A stretch of 64,000 bases of DNA from TMP-86 sp044226865. Lineage in GTDB: Bacteria > Pseudomonadota > Gammaproteobacteria > Steroidobacterales > Steroidobacteraceae. Location: the NCBI GenBank assembly GCA_044226865.1, contig JBGAGE010000005.1, positions 62,001 through 126,000 on the forward strand, given 5' to 3'. Under the pieces are notes generated by a model, which made no database searches, was not told the origin of the DNA, and worked only from the letters and a program-made list of their open reading frames with translations. The position numbers and the translations under genes were made by a program. Below, piece after piece: positions 1 to 7,328 of the stretch (the first letter of the stretch is position 1; each line of letters starts with the position of its first letter).

Positions 1-108
1 GCAGACCACGGCATGGCCGATGGCGGTATCGCCCACGTCCTCGACGATGGATTGCAGCGCACCGGCGGGCCCGGTGATCTCGACACGCGTCGAAATCGAG
101 GCTCGCAT
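1..108 (-). CDS. alpha/beta hydrolase, N-terminal fragment (runs off window start)
   Basis: Only the first 36 codons are inside the window. The translation starts MRASISTRVEITGPAGALQS and continues through IVEDVGDTAIGHAVVC to the window edge. A short beta-rich start followed by a GHAVVC strand is how many small alpha/beta hydrolases that continue into CHPHP...GG begin, so a hydrolase of that type is the best guess. The start lies 8 bases downstream of the FKBP lipoprotein stop on the same strand, suggesting one transcript. The catalytic residues are outside the window, so the family call is an inference from the N-terminus alone. Confidence 0.45.
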   Translation of the reverse strand, partial: MRASISTRVEITGPAGALQSIVEDVGDTAIGHAVVC

Positions 109-116
109 CACGCCGG

Positions 117-590
117 CTACTTGATGGAAACGAGGTCGACGTCGAATACCAGCGTGGCGCCCGGCGGAATGTCATCGCCGGCACCGCTGGCGCCGTAGCC
201 CAGGTCCGCCGGGATGACGAGCCGGCGCTGCCCTCCCACCTTCATGCCTGCAACGCCCTGGTCCCAACCCGAGATCACCTGGCCGGCGCCCAACACGAAG
301 CTGAACGTGCGCCCTGCATCCACGGAGCTGTCGAATTTCTTGCCCTTGTTGTCCGGCGCCGCGGTGTCATACAGCCAGCCGGTGTAATTCACTTCCGCGG
401 TCTGCCCGGCGGCAATGGCAGGACCCTCGCCGGGCTTCAGATCCTTGATCTGCAACGCCGTCACGCCGGCAGGCTCGGCCTGCGCGACCGGAGCGGACTC
501 CGACTGGGGACTTGCCGGCGGCGAAGCAGGGCCGCAACCCGCCAACGAAACGACCACCAACGCCGCAGGCGCAATCAGACGTGCATTCAT
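117..590 (-). CDS. FKBP-type peptidyl-prolyl cis-trans isomerase, lipoprotein
   Basis: A 157-residue protein predicted to catalyse proline cis-trans isomerisation in the cell envelope. It opens with a hydrophobic signal and a lipobox (VSLAGC), so it should be lipidated after export. Residues 20-45 form a Pro/Ala/Ser linker. From about residue 50 the FKBP fold is clear: VNYTGWLYD, KKFDSS, GAGQVISGWDQGVAGMKVGG, RRLVIPADLGYGASG and PPGATLVFDVDL are the usual FKBP strands and active-site loop. The ATG at 590 is chosen over an in-frame TTG two codons earlier because GGGAG lies a few bases upstream of it. It probably shares a transcript with the hydrolase that follows. Confidence 0.93.
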   Translation of the reverse strand: MNARLIAPAALVVVSLAGCGPASPPASPQSESAPVAQAEPAGVTALQIKDLKPGEGPAIAAGQTAEVNYTGWLYDTAAPDNKGKKFDSSVDAGRTFSFVLGAGQVISGWDQGVAGMKVGGQRRLVIPADLGYGASGAGDDIPPGATLVFDVDLVSIK

Positions 591-680
591 GAGCAAGCTC
601 CCTCGATCCTGGATTGTGGCGTGCAGTGTAGCATCGGCGCCCGGAACGGCAGCCGTGATGGCAAGGCCGGGAGGGGGTCC

Positions 681-923
681 TCAGCGCGCGCCGAGTCGCA
701 GCACGCGGCGTTGCATGTGAAACGCGAGCGCCGCACTCAGCAATACGCTGGAGCTGCAGATCAGGAAAGGCGCGGCGCCCCACGCAGTCAAACCTAGCAA
801 AGCGGCGGCACCGGCGATTCCTGCTGCAACGATGGCGATGTTGCGCCGTGCTCCCACCCATAGGTGGCGCGCGGCACCGATCACGTCATCAAGTTCGTCG
901 ACGACTTGTAACATCCATTCCAT
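681..923 (-). CDS. hypothetical small membrane protein
   Basis: I do not recognise this protein. From the chosen start it is about 80 residues: a short polar segment (VVDELDDVIGAARHLWVGARRN), two hydrophobic stretches that look like a transmembrane hairpin (IAIVAAGIAGAAALLGLTAW and APFLICSSSVLLSAALAF), and a basic tail ending RRVLRLGAR. An in-frame ATG at 992 would add 23 residues that look less protein-like; neither start has a convincing Shine-Dalgarno sequence. It is divergent from the ParA-type gene. Confidence 0.5.
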   Translation of the reverse strand: MEWMLQVVDELDDVIGAARHLWVGARRNIAIVAAGIAGAAALLGLTAWGAAPFLICSSSVLLSAALAFHMQRRVLRLGAR

Positions 924-1050
924 CGGCTGCCAGCGTAGCGACACCAGCTGGCGGCAAGCGTGAGCCAGCTCACAACCCGGGTACGGCGGCATGTGCCGAA
1001 CCGCCGGTAAATGTTGCGTTCGCGGTACGGGAGCGCGTACGCTAAGTTAA

Positions 1051-1776
1051 ATGCAACGCATTCTGGTGCTGAATCCGAAGGGCGGCTCTGGCAAGACCAC
1101 GATCGCCACGAATCTCGCGAGCTATTTCGCGAGCATCGGTGATCGGCCGATGCTCCTCGACAACGACCCGCAGGGTTCGAGCACGCGCTGGCTCAAGAAG
1201 CGCAAGCCCGAACAACCGCTGATCCACGGCGTTTCCGCCTTCGAACGCAATACGCGCATGACCCGCGCATTCCAGCTGCGCGTGCCGCCCGAAACCGGCC
1301 ACGTGGTCGTGGATACACCGGCCGCGGTGCCCGGCCAGGATCTCACCGAACTGACCCGTAACGCCGATGCCATCATCGTGCCCGTACTGCCCTCCGACAT
1401 CGACATCCATGCCTGCTCCAAGTGCATCGCTGACCTGCTGCTGATCGCCAAGGTGCGGCGCGACGAACACCGCATCGGCGTCATCGCCAACCGCGTGCGC
1501 AAGAACACGCTCATCTACCAGTCGCTCCTGCGCTTTCTCGAGACGCTGAAGATCCCCGTGATCACCAGCATCCGCGACTCGCAGAACTACGTGCGGGCCT
1601 CCGAACTCGGGGTCGGCGTGCATGAAATGAAGCGCTACCTGGTGCAGCCTGATCTCGACGAGTGGGCACCTCTCATCGCCTGGCTGCGGGCCAAGGAGGC
1701 GCTCATGGCTCCTGCGGGCCTGGCGCCGGAGCTGAACACGGTCACCATACCGCCTGCCCTTTCCGAAACTGCCTGA
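1051..1776 (+). CDS. ParA/MinD-type P-loop ATPase
   Basis: A 241-residue cytoplasmic ATPase of the ParA family. The deviant Walker A motif KGGSGKTT is at residues 10-17, a Walker A-prime region LLDNDPQGSSTRW follows near residue 35, and the Walker B-like strand VVVDTPAAVPG is near residue 90. Such proteins position DNA, division planes or large complexes by ATP-dependent dimerisation. No ParB partner or parS-like repeat is visible nearby, so this is an orphan ParA and the cargo is unknown. The C-terminal 30 residues are Ala/Pro-rich. It is transcribed alone, away from the small membrane protein. Confidence 0.88.
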   Translation: MQRILVLNPKGGSGKTTIATNLASYFASIGDRPMLLDNDPQGSSTRWLKKRKPEQPLIHGVSAFERNTRMTRAFQLRVPPETGHVVVDTPAAVPGQDLTELTRNADAIIVPVLPSDIDIHACSKCIADLLLIAKVRRDEHRIGVIANRVRKNTLIYQSLLRFLETLKIPVITSIRDSQNYVRASELGVGVHEMKRYLVQPDLDEWAPLIAWLRAKEALMAPAGLAPELNTVTIPPALSETA

Positions 1777-2072
1777 TTCTTATTCCGGGTCTCCAATCCT
1801 GCGTTGTCGCGCGTGTTGCTGCGGGTGGCGGGTGGGAGTTGCCTTGGGCCGCGTGGGCGCGTGTAAAGCGCGCCCGCTCCGGCGTGCCGGCGGCGCTGAG
1901 TACGAGGTTGGACTCTTGAGTTGAGCGAATGATGCGCTAGCCGCCGACCACGCCGGAACGGTGCCTTTAGCGCGCGCCCACGCGCCAAACGAGTATCGGT
2001 TGGGCAGGCACCTCAACCGGCAGCAGCGCGCTCAGCAGCAGGAGAAGGGCTGCAGCAAGCGCCGGAAGAACT
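1777..2072. other. intergenic region, no gene seen
   Basis: About 300 bases between the ParA gene and a convergent small gene. Short frames exist on both strands but none has a ribosome binding site or protein-like composition. A perfect 7 bp hairpin (GGGCGCG / CGCGCCC, loop TGTAAAG, 1855-1875) is present without a T tract, so it is at best a weak terminator. Confidence 0.5.
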
Positions 2073-2294
2073 TCAGCGCTTGCCGCCCTTGTCGTCCCAA
2101 TCGGTGCGGACCTTATCCGCCCAATTCTTGTAGCTGTGGAAGTTGTAGAGACTCTTGGTGATGGCAGCGTGCCGGCCCGTGCCCTTGTGGCCACGCATCA
2201 GCCAGGTGCTGACCGGATCATTGGGGTCGCCGGCGCGTGTATTGACGCGACGATCCACTGCAGCCAGCCGGTCCGGAATCTTGGTTTCGCTCAT
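2073..2294 (-). CDS. conserved-looking small hypothetical protein
   Basis: A 73-residue, highly charged soluble protein (MSETKIPDRLAAVDRRVNTR...). It contains DPVSTWLMRGHKGTGRH and a Trp/Tyr-rich section SLYNFHSYKNWADKVRTDWDD, a composition too specific to be an accidental frame in GC-rich DNA. An AGAGG Shine-Dalgarno sequence stands about 8 bases before the ATG. I cannot assign a family or function. It is followed on the other strand by the ParA gene and preceded by ppnN with a 156-base gap. Confidence 0.6.
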   Translation of the reverse strand: MSETKIPDRLAAVDRRVNTRAGDPNDPVSTWLMRGHKGTGRHAAITKSLYNFHSYKNWADKVRTDWDDKGGKR

Positions 2295-2450
2295 GAAAGA
2301 TGCCTCTGTTTCATGGTGAAAACGTTAAGACCCGGCACCCTCGTTCCGAAGGAACTGTGTCACACGCATCGTTCGGTGAAAATGGTCACTCGCATCGCTC
2401 TGGGATGCGCATCTCGCACTTCGCCGCGGTAAGTTAAATGACGAAAATTG

Positions 2451-3836
2451 TCAGGCGACGAGGCGATAACAGGGCTTGTATTCCTCACCCGCGATCTTCA
2501 TGCGCCGCTGCGCGACGAACGAGCGCAGCAGCTCATCCAGCGGGCCCATGATGTGTGGATCACCGGCGAGTTCGAAGGGTCCGAATTTCTCGATCGCGGC
2601 CACGCCGTATTCCTTCACGTTGCCGGCGACGATGCCGGAAAACGCGCGGCGCAGGTCCGCCGCGCGCTCGTGCACCGGCGGTTTCAGGCTCAGGTCCAGC
2701 GCACGCATGTTGGCATGTGTCACTTCGAACGGCAGCTGGAATTCCACCGGTATATTCAACAGCCAGTTGAAGCTGTAGGAGTCGGCACGGCGACGCCGGA
2801 AGTCGCGCACCTGCTCCAGGCCCTCCACCATCGTGCGGCCGACGCTGGCCGGATCGTCGATGATGATCTTGTAGAGCGCTTGCGCCTCGGCGCCCAGCGC
2901 CAGGCCGACGAACTCGTGGATCTTCTGGAAGTATTCGGCGGCATCCGCCGGGCCGGTGAACACCACCGGAAAGGGAATGTCGCGGTTGGCCGGATCGAGC
3001 AGGATGCCGAGCAGGTAGAGGATTTCCTCGGCAGTACCCACCCCGCCCGGGAATACCACGATGCCGTGCCCCACCCGCACGAACGCCTCCAGGCGTTTCT
3101 CGATGTCCGGCATGATCACCAGCTGGCTGACGATGGGGTTGGGCGGTTCGGCGGCGATGATGCCGGGCTCGGTGATGCCCAGGTTACGGCCGTTGAAGAT
3201 GCGTTGCTTGGAATGCCCGATGGTGGCGCCCTTCATCGGGCCCTTCATCGCGCCCGGTCCGCAGCCGGTGCACACGTCCAGGCCCCGCAGGCCCAACTCG
3301 TAACCCACGAGCTTGGTGTAGTCATATTCGTGACGGCGGATGGAATGCCCGCCCCAGCAGACCACCAGGTTGGGCCGCATGTTGTGCTCGAGCACGCGCG
3401 CATTGCGCAGGATGTGGAACACCGCGTTGGTGATGGCGGAGGAATTCGTGAGGTCGAACCGGCCCGTCTCGAGGACTTCGTTCGAGATGAACACCACGTC
3501 GCGCAATACAGCGAACAGCTGTTCCTTGATGCCGCGGATCATCTGCCCGTCGACGAAGGCGGCCGCCGGCGCGTTTTTGATCTCGAGCTTGATGCCCCAG
3601 GCCTGGCGCACGATGCGCAGGTCGAAGTCCTTGTATTTCTCGAAGATCAGCCGTGCGTCGTCCACCGGGCTGCCGGAGTTGAGCACGGCCAGCGCGCATT
3701 TGCGAAACAGCGGGTACATGCCGCCCTGGCCGGTGTCGAGGAGCTTCTCGATCTCCTGCTGCGACAGGTGTTCCAGGCTTCCCTTGGGTGCAACACGGGC
3801 ATCGACCATGTCGGTCGAGATGATGGTGGTTTCCAC
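2451..3836 (-). CDS. ppnN: pyrimidine/purine nucleotide 5'-monophosphate nucleosidase PpnN (LOG family)
   Basis: A 461-residue enzyme that hydrolyses the N-glycosidic bond of nucleoside monophosphates, releasing ribose 5-phosphate and base. The Rossmann-like LOG core carries the family signature PGGVGTAEEI and an upstream NLVVCWGGHSIRR strand; GCGPGAMKGPMKGA lies between them. Length and the N-terminal cap domain match YgdH/PpnN rather than the short cytokinin-type LOG proteins. The start is taken as the GTG at 3836, which has TAAGGAC just upstream; the reading frame stays open well beyond it but that part overlaps the L,D-transpeptidase gene. The gap to that upstream gene is only 8 bases, so the two are probably co-transcribed. 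Confidence 0.92.
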   Translation of the reverse strand: METTIISTDMVDARVAPKGSLEHLSQQEIEKLLDTGQGGMYPLFRKCALAVLNSGSPVDDARLIFEKYKDFDLRIVRQAWGIKLEIKNAPAAAFVDGQMIRGIKEQLFAVLRDVVFISNEVLETGRFDLTNSSAITNAVFHILRNARVLEHNMRPNLVVCWGGHSIRRHEYDYTKLVGYELGLRGLDVCTGCGPGAMKGPMKGATIGHSKQRIFNGRNLGITEPGIIAAEPPNPIVSQLVIMPDIEKRLEAFVRVGHGIVVFPGGVGTAEEILYLLGILLDPANRDIPFPVVFTGPADAAEYFQKIHEFVGLALGAEAQALYKIIIDDPASVGRTMVEGLEQVRDFRRRRADSYSFNWLLNIPVEFQLPFEVTHANMRALDLSLKPPVHERAADLRRAFSGIVAGNVKEYGVAAIEKFGPFELAGDPHIMGPLDELLRSFVAQRRMKIAGEEYKPCYRLVA

Positions 3837-3844
3837 GGACGTCC

Positions 3845-4372
3845 TTACGGGAAGATTTCGATGGGGATATTGTCCTGCGTCCGCATCCAGACCTCCACCA
3901 TGTCCGAGTTGGACAAGGCGATGCAGCCGTCGGTCCAGTCCGTGCCTTCGTAGTACAGCGGTGAGTGCTTGGGCACGTTGGGCAGGCCGTGGATCATGAT
4001 GGCCCCACCGGGCGCCCAGCCGCGCTTGCGCGCGTTGCGCTCGTCCTGCTTGTTCGGATAGGACACCTGGATGGACAGGAAGTAGTCGCTGCGCGTGTTG
4101 CGCCGGGACAGGTAGTAACGCCCCTCGGGTGTGCGGTAGTCGCGCTCGCGCTCCTTGGGCCCCAGGGGATTGAGTCCCAAGGCCACCTTGTAGGTGCCCA
4201 GCACCTGCTGGCCGCGATACAGGTAGAGCTTGCGTTCGGACTTGCGCACCACCACGTGATCGGCGGGCAAGAGTTCCTCCGCCCGCGCCTGCAGGACGGG
4301 CAATGTCAGCCCTGCGCACACGAGCGCGGCGGCGATTGCTGTCCAGATTTTGCGCCGGGTCTTGAGGTTCAT
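3845..4372 (-). CDS. L,D-transpeptidase, YkuD/ErfK type
   Basis: A 175-residue exported enzyme that cross-links or trims peptidoglycan through a catalytic cysteine. Residues 1-31 form a signal peptide ending LQARA. The YkuD domain follows: a VVVRKSERKLYLYRG strand, DYRTPEGRYYLSRRN, an active-site histidine in MIHGLPN, and the nucleophile region DWTDGCIALSNSDM. This variant motif, with IALSN after the cysteine, resembles the YafK/DpaA-like branch more than the LdtA type. It sits directly after the lytic transglycosylase gene (73-base gap), giving a small cell-wall module on the minus strand. Confidence 0.92.
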   Translation of the reverse strand: MNLKTRRKIWTAIAAALVCAGLTLPVLQARAEELLPADHVVVRKSERKLYLYRGQQVLGTYKVALGLNPLGPKERERDYRTPEGRYYLSRRNTRSDYFLSIQVSYPNKQDERNARKRGWAPGGAIMIHGLPNVPKHSPLYYEGTDWTDGCIALSNSDMVEVWMRTQDNIPIEIFP

Positions 4373-4445
4373 GGAAAAATTATACCGGTAGATCAGATCG
4401 CGGAAAGCCGCACCAGTTCACGCAACCTGCGGGAAAATTGGCTGT

Positions 4446-6608
4446 TTACTGACGATTCGCCGCGGCCACCTTGGGCAGGCTGAGCGTGCTGCCGGGGCGC
4501 AGATCGCTGAAATCCACGCGCGGATTGTACTGGCTGATCAGCCACGCCGGCAGGTCGGGGCGCGCCTGGCGGATGGTCCACAAGGACTCGCCCTTCTTCA
4601 CCGCGTAAATCTCCGCGCCATGGATCCGATGGGTGGCGAAGTATTCCTCCTGCAGGCCGCGGTGATACGCACGCCGTGTTTCCTCGAATCGCGCCACATC
4701 GCCCGCCGCGATCGGCAATTTGAACTGGCGGCCCATGCTCACCGAAGAGCCGCGGCGCATCTTGTTGACGGCGCGCAGCCGGTTGATGTTGATGCCCGAC
4801 CAGTCCGCATAGTGGCCGAGCGTCTCCTCCGCCTGCACCACGATGGTTTGTTCGCGGCTCACCGAATAATCAGCGGGGTCCGCACTGCCCGTGGGGAGGG
4901 CGTCGGCGAACACCGACGTGTCCTCACCGCTCGGCGCCACCGGCTCGCCGCCGCCGCGTGGCAGTCTTGCGGTCGGCGAGGAAACGCGCGGCTGGGGTGG
5001 ACCGGCCGCCGCGGCGGTAACGGCAGTTGCGGTGCCCGGCGCGCCGGCGGCACTGGCCGCCGGTGGCGCAGGCTTCGACGCGGGTGCTGCCGTTGGCGTA
5101 GCCGTTGGCGTTGCCGCTGGCTTCACCGCAACCTGCGGAGCCGCCTTGGCGGCCGGAGCTTCGACACCGGAAGCGTTGGGCGAGATCGCAGCGGCGGGCG
5201 CCGTTGCGGCCAACACCGGGGTCTCGGCCGCGGCCAATACGGGCGCCGAGGCGCCGGCGCGCGAATCCGGCAACGGCAGCCGCACCGTTTGTCCACGCGC
5301 GAGGGCAGGCGACTTGGTCCAGCCGTTGGCGGCGAGCAGGCGCTCCAAGGTCACCCCATTGCGCTGCGCGACGGCGGCGAGCGTATCGCCGCGCCGCATG
5401 CGGTAGGCCCCATCATTGCGCTGCGCGAGGAAGCGCTGCGCCGGCGCAATGCTCGCGAGGCCGGCGTCCAGTTGCTTCTGCTCCACGATCCCGGGCAGGC
5501 GCAGCGCGTAGCCACGCGGCACGAAGCGCGAACCGTTCCAGATGGGCGGGCGCAACGCCGGATTGAGCGCGCGCAAGGCAACCGGGTCCACCTTGAACGC
5601 GCTCGCCAGCGCGCTCACCGGCACATAGTCCGGCAGTTCAACCGTGGTGCTCTCGGCATCGGGCTGCTTGGGGATGTGGCCAAAATACTTCTCGGCGTTG
5701 CGGTCGACCTCGAGCGCGGCGAGAAAGGCGACGTAGAAATTACGCGAGGCGAAGCCGAAGGTTGCGCCGTTGTAGCGGCGCACGATGGCGGCGATGTTGC
5801 TCGTCCCCAGGTCCGTCTGCGCCTTGAGAAGGCCACCGGGGCCATGGTTGTAGGCGGTGATGGCCAGCGGCCAGCTGCCGAGCAGCCGGTAGTTGTACAT
5901 CATGAGATTGGCGGCCCCTTCCGTGGCGGTGAACGGGTCCATGCGCTCATCGACCAGGGAATCCACCCGCATGTAGCGGCGCGCCGTGGAGGGCATGAAC
6001 TGCCACAGGCCGGCAGCGCCCACCTTCGAGTATGCGGCCGGGTTGAACGAGGACTCGACGTGGGGCAAGGCCGCGACTTCGGCGGGCACGCCGCGCTGGC
6101 TCAAGGTGCGTGCGATGTGCGACTCCCAGATTCCGGCGCGCATCAGGCCTTCGCGGAAGCGATTGGCCTGCCCCAGCTGGAAACGCACGCCGTCCATCGC
6201 ATCCTTGAACACCACAGGCGAGGCCGAAGGGCCGAAAGCGTTCAGGATGCGCTGTTCGTCCTCCGTGAGATTCTGCGTGTCGCCGGCGGCAAAGCGCGCC
6301 AGCAGCGCACGGTAGCGGCGCTTCTGCGCATCGATGATGCGCGAGCGCTCGCGTGGCGATTGAGACGCATCGAAGGACAGCTTCTCGTACACCACGCCCA
6401 GGTTCCAGTCATCGTGCAGGAGGCCTTGGTCGGTGGTGACCTCGGTGTAGATACGAACCCAGAATTGGACGTCGCGCTCGAGCTCCGGTGGCCGCTCGAA
6501 GGGAGAATCCGCGGCCTGGACCCAGGCAGCGGCCAGGGTGAGGGCAGCGAGCAACAGCGACTGGAAAAACGGCGGCCCGAAACGAGCGGGCCGCCGGCAA
6601 CACGCCAT
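4446..6608 (-). CDS. mltD: MltD-type membrane-bound lytic murein transglycosylase with LysM repeats
   Basis: A 720-residue exported glycan-strand-cleaving enzyme. A signal peptide (about residues 1-33, ending WVQAA) is followed by an SLT domain around residues 140-270, with the catalytic glutamate in PHVESSFNPAAYS and the companion motifs GLWQFMPSTARRY and AITAYNHGPGG. Three LysM-like modules follow: YRMRRGDTLAAVAQRNGVTL, the QAEETLGHYADWSGININRL segment, and YAVKKGESLWTIRQ near the C-terminus. A roughly 100-residue Ala/Pro/Thr linker separates the first two. The ATG at 6608 is preferred; it lies 7 bases after the nrdJb stop. The pairing with nrdJ genes is positional only. Confidence 0.92.
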   Translation of the reverse strand: MACCRRPARFGPPFFQSLLLAALTLAAAWVQAADSPFERPPELERDVQFWVRIYTEVTTDQGLLHDDWNLGVVYEKLSFDASQSPRERSRIIDAQKRRYRALLARFAAGDTQNLTEDEQRILNAFGPSASPVVFKDAMDGVRFQLGQANRFREGLMRAGIWESHIARTLSQRGVPAEVAALPHVESSFNPAAYSKVGAAGLWQFMPSTARRYMRVDSLVDERMDPFTATEGAANLMMYNYRLLGSWPLAITAYNHGPGGLLKAQTDLGTSNIAAIVRRYNGATFGFASRNFYVAFLAALEVDRNAEKYFGHIPKQPDAESTTVELPDYVPVSALASAFKVDPVALRALNPALRPPIWNGSRFVPRGYALRLPGIVEQKQLDAGLASIAPAQRFLAQRNDGAYRMRRGDTLAAVAQRNGVTLERLLAANGWTKSPALARGQTVRLPLPDSRAGASAPVLAAAETPVLAATAPAAAISPNASGVEAPAAKAAPQVAVKPAATPTATPTAAPASKPAPPAASAAGAPGTATAVTAAAAGPPQPRVSSPTARLPRGGGEPVAPSGEDTSVFADALPTGSADPADYSVSREQTIVVQAEETLGHYADWSGININRLRAVNKMRRGSSVSMGRQFKLPIAAGDVARFEETRRAYHRGLQEEYFATHRIHGAEIYAVKKGESLWTIRQARPDLPAWLISQYNPRVDFSDLRPGSTLSLPKVAAANRQ

Positions 6609-6615
6609 CCTCAAC

Positions 6616-7326
6616 TCAGCCGCACTTGGACTCACCGCAGTTCAGACAGGTCATGCAGCCGTCCATCATCACCACCGCGGCGGTGCTGCACTTGTTGCAA
6701 AGCTGCGCACCTTCCGGGAAATGGGACTTGGAGAACGCATCGGCCTGCTTGCTGCGGGCCTCGAACTCGGCGCGCTTCTCCTCCACCAGCTTGCGCTGGT
6801 GCTCATCGAGCTCCGGGCGCTTGAGCATGCCGATGGTCTGCAGGTGGCGCTCGATCACGTGGCCGAGCTCGGCGATGGTCGAGGGCATGAACTTGCCGCC
6901 CGGCTGCCAATAGCCGCCGCGCGGGTCGAACACGGCCTTCAGCTCATCCACCAGGAAGGTGACGTCGCCGCCCTTGCGGAACACGGCGGAAATGACGCGC
7001 GTGAGCGCCACGATCCATTGGAAATGGTCCAGGTTCTTGGTGTTGATGAACACCTCGAACGGCCGGCGCTGCTCGTGCGGCGTGCCCTCGTTCAGGATGA
7101 TGTCGTTGATGGTCACGTACATGGCGTGATCCGACACCGGCGTCTTGATCTTGTAGGTGGAGCCGATGAGGACGTCCGGACGCTCGAGCTTCTCGTGCAT
7201 CCAGATGACGTTGTCTTCGGCCTTGGGCTTCTCGGCAGGCGCCGCGGCGGCGCGCGCCTCTTCGACGGCGGCCGGGGTCTGCACGCGATACTTCGAAATC
7301 TTCTTGTCGATCTTGATGGTGGACAT
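6616..7326 (-). CDS. nrdJb: NrdJb, small C-terminal subunit of split B12-dependent ribonucleotide reductase
   Basis: A 236-residue protein equivalent to the C-terminal part of one-piece class II reductases. It has the NrdJb sequence blocks KLERPDVLIGSTYKI, MYVTINDIILNEG and PFEVFINTKNLDHFQW, then GGDVTFLVDELKAVFDP. It ends in the redox or zinc tail with CNKC and TCLNCGESKCG, which in this family delivers electrons to the active site. The start ATG at 7326 is separated from the nrdJa stop by 2 bases, so translation is likely coupled. Split NrdJa/NrdJb reductases are known from pseudomonads. Confidence 0.93.
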   Translation of the reverse strand: MSTIKIDKKISKYRVQTPAAVEEARAAAAPAEKPKAEDNVIWMHEKLERPDVLIGSTYKIKTPVSDHAMYVTINDIILNEGTPHEQRRPFEVFINTKNLDHFQWIVALTRVISAVFRKGGDVTFLVDELKAVFDPRGGYWQPGGKFMPSTIAELGHVIERHLQTIGMLKRPELDEHQRKLVEEKRAEFEARSKQADAFSKSHFPEGAQLCNKCSTAAVVMMDGCMTCLNCGESKCG

Positions 7327-7328
7327 GA

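Noticed and set aside
1051..1776. ParA gene as part of a plasmid or integrative element partition system
   Set aside because: No ParB, parS-like repeats, integrase or attachment repeats nearby; surroundings are housekeeping genes.
1855..1875. Hairpin GGGCGCG / CGCGCCC after the ParA gene as a terminator
   Set aside because: No T tract follows on either strand and the distance from the stop codon is about 80 bases.
3837..4319. N-terminal extension of the ppnN frame up to 4319
   Set aside because: It covers the L,D-transpeptidase gene in another frame; the GTG at 3836 has a good Shine-Dalgarno and the family N-terminus.
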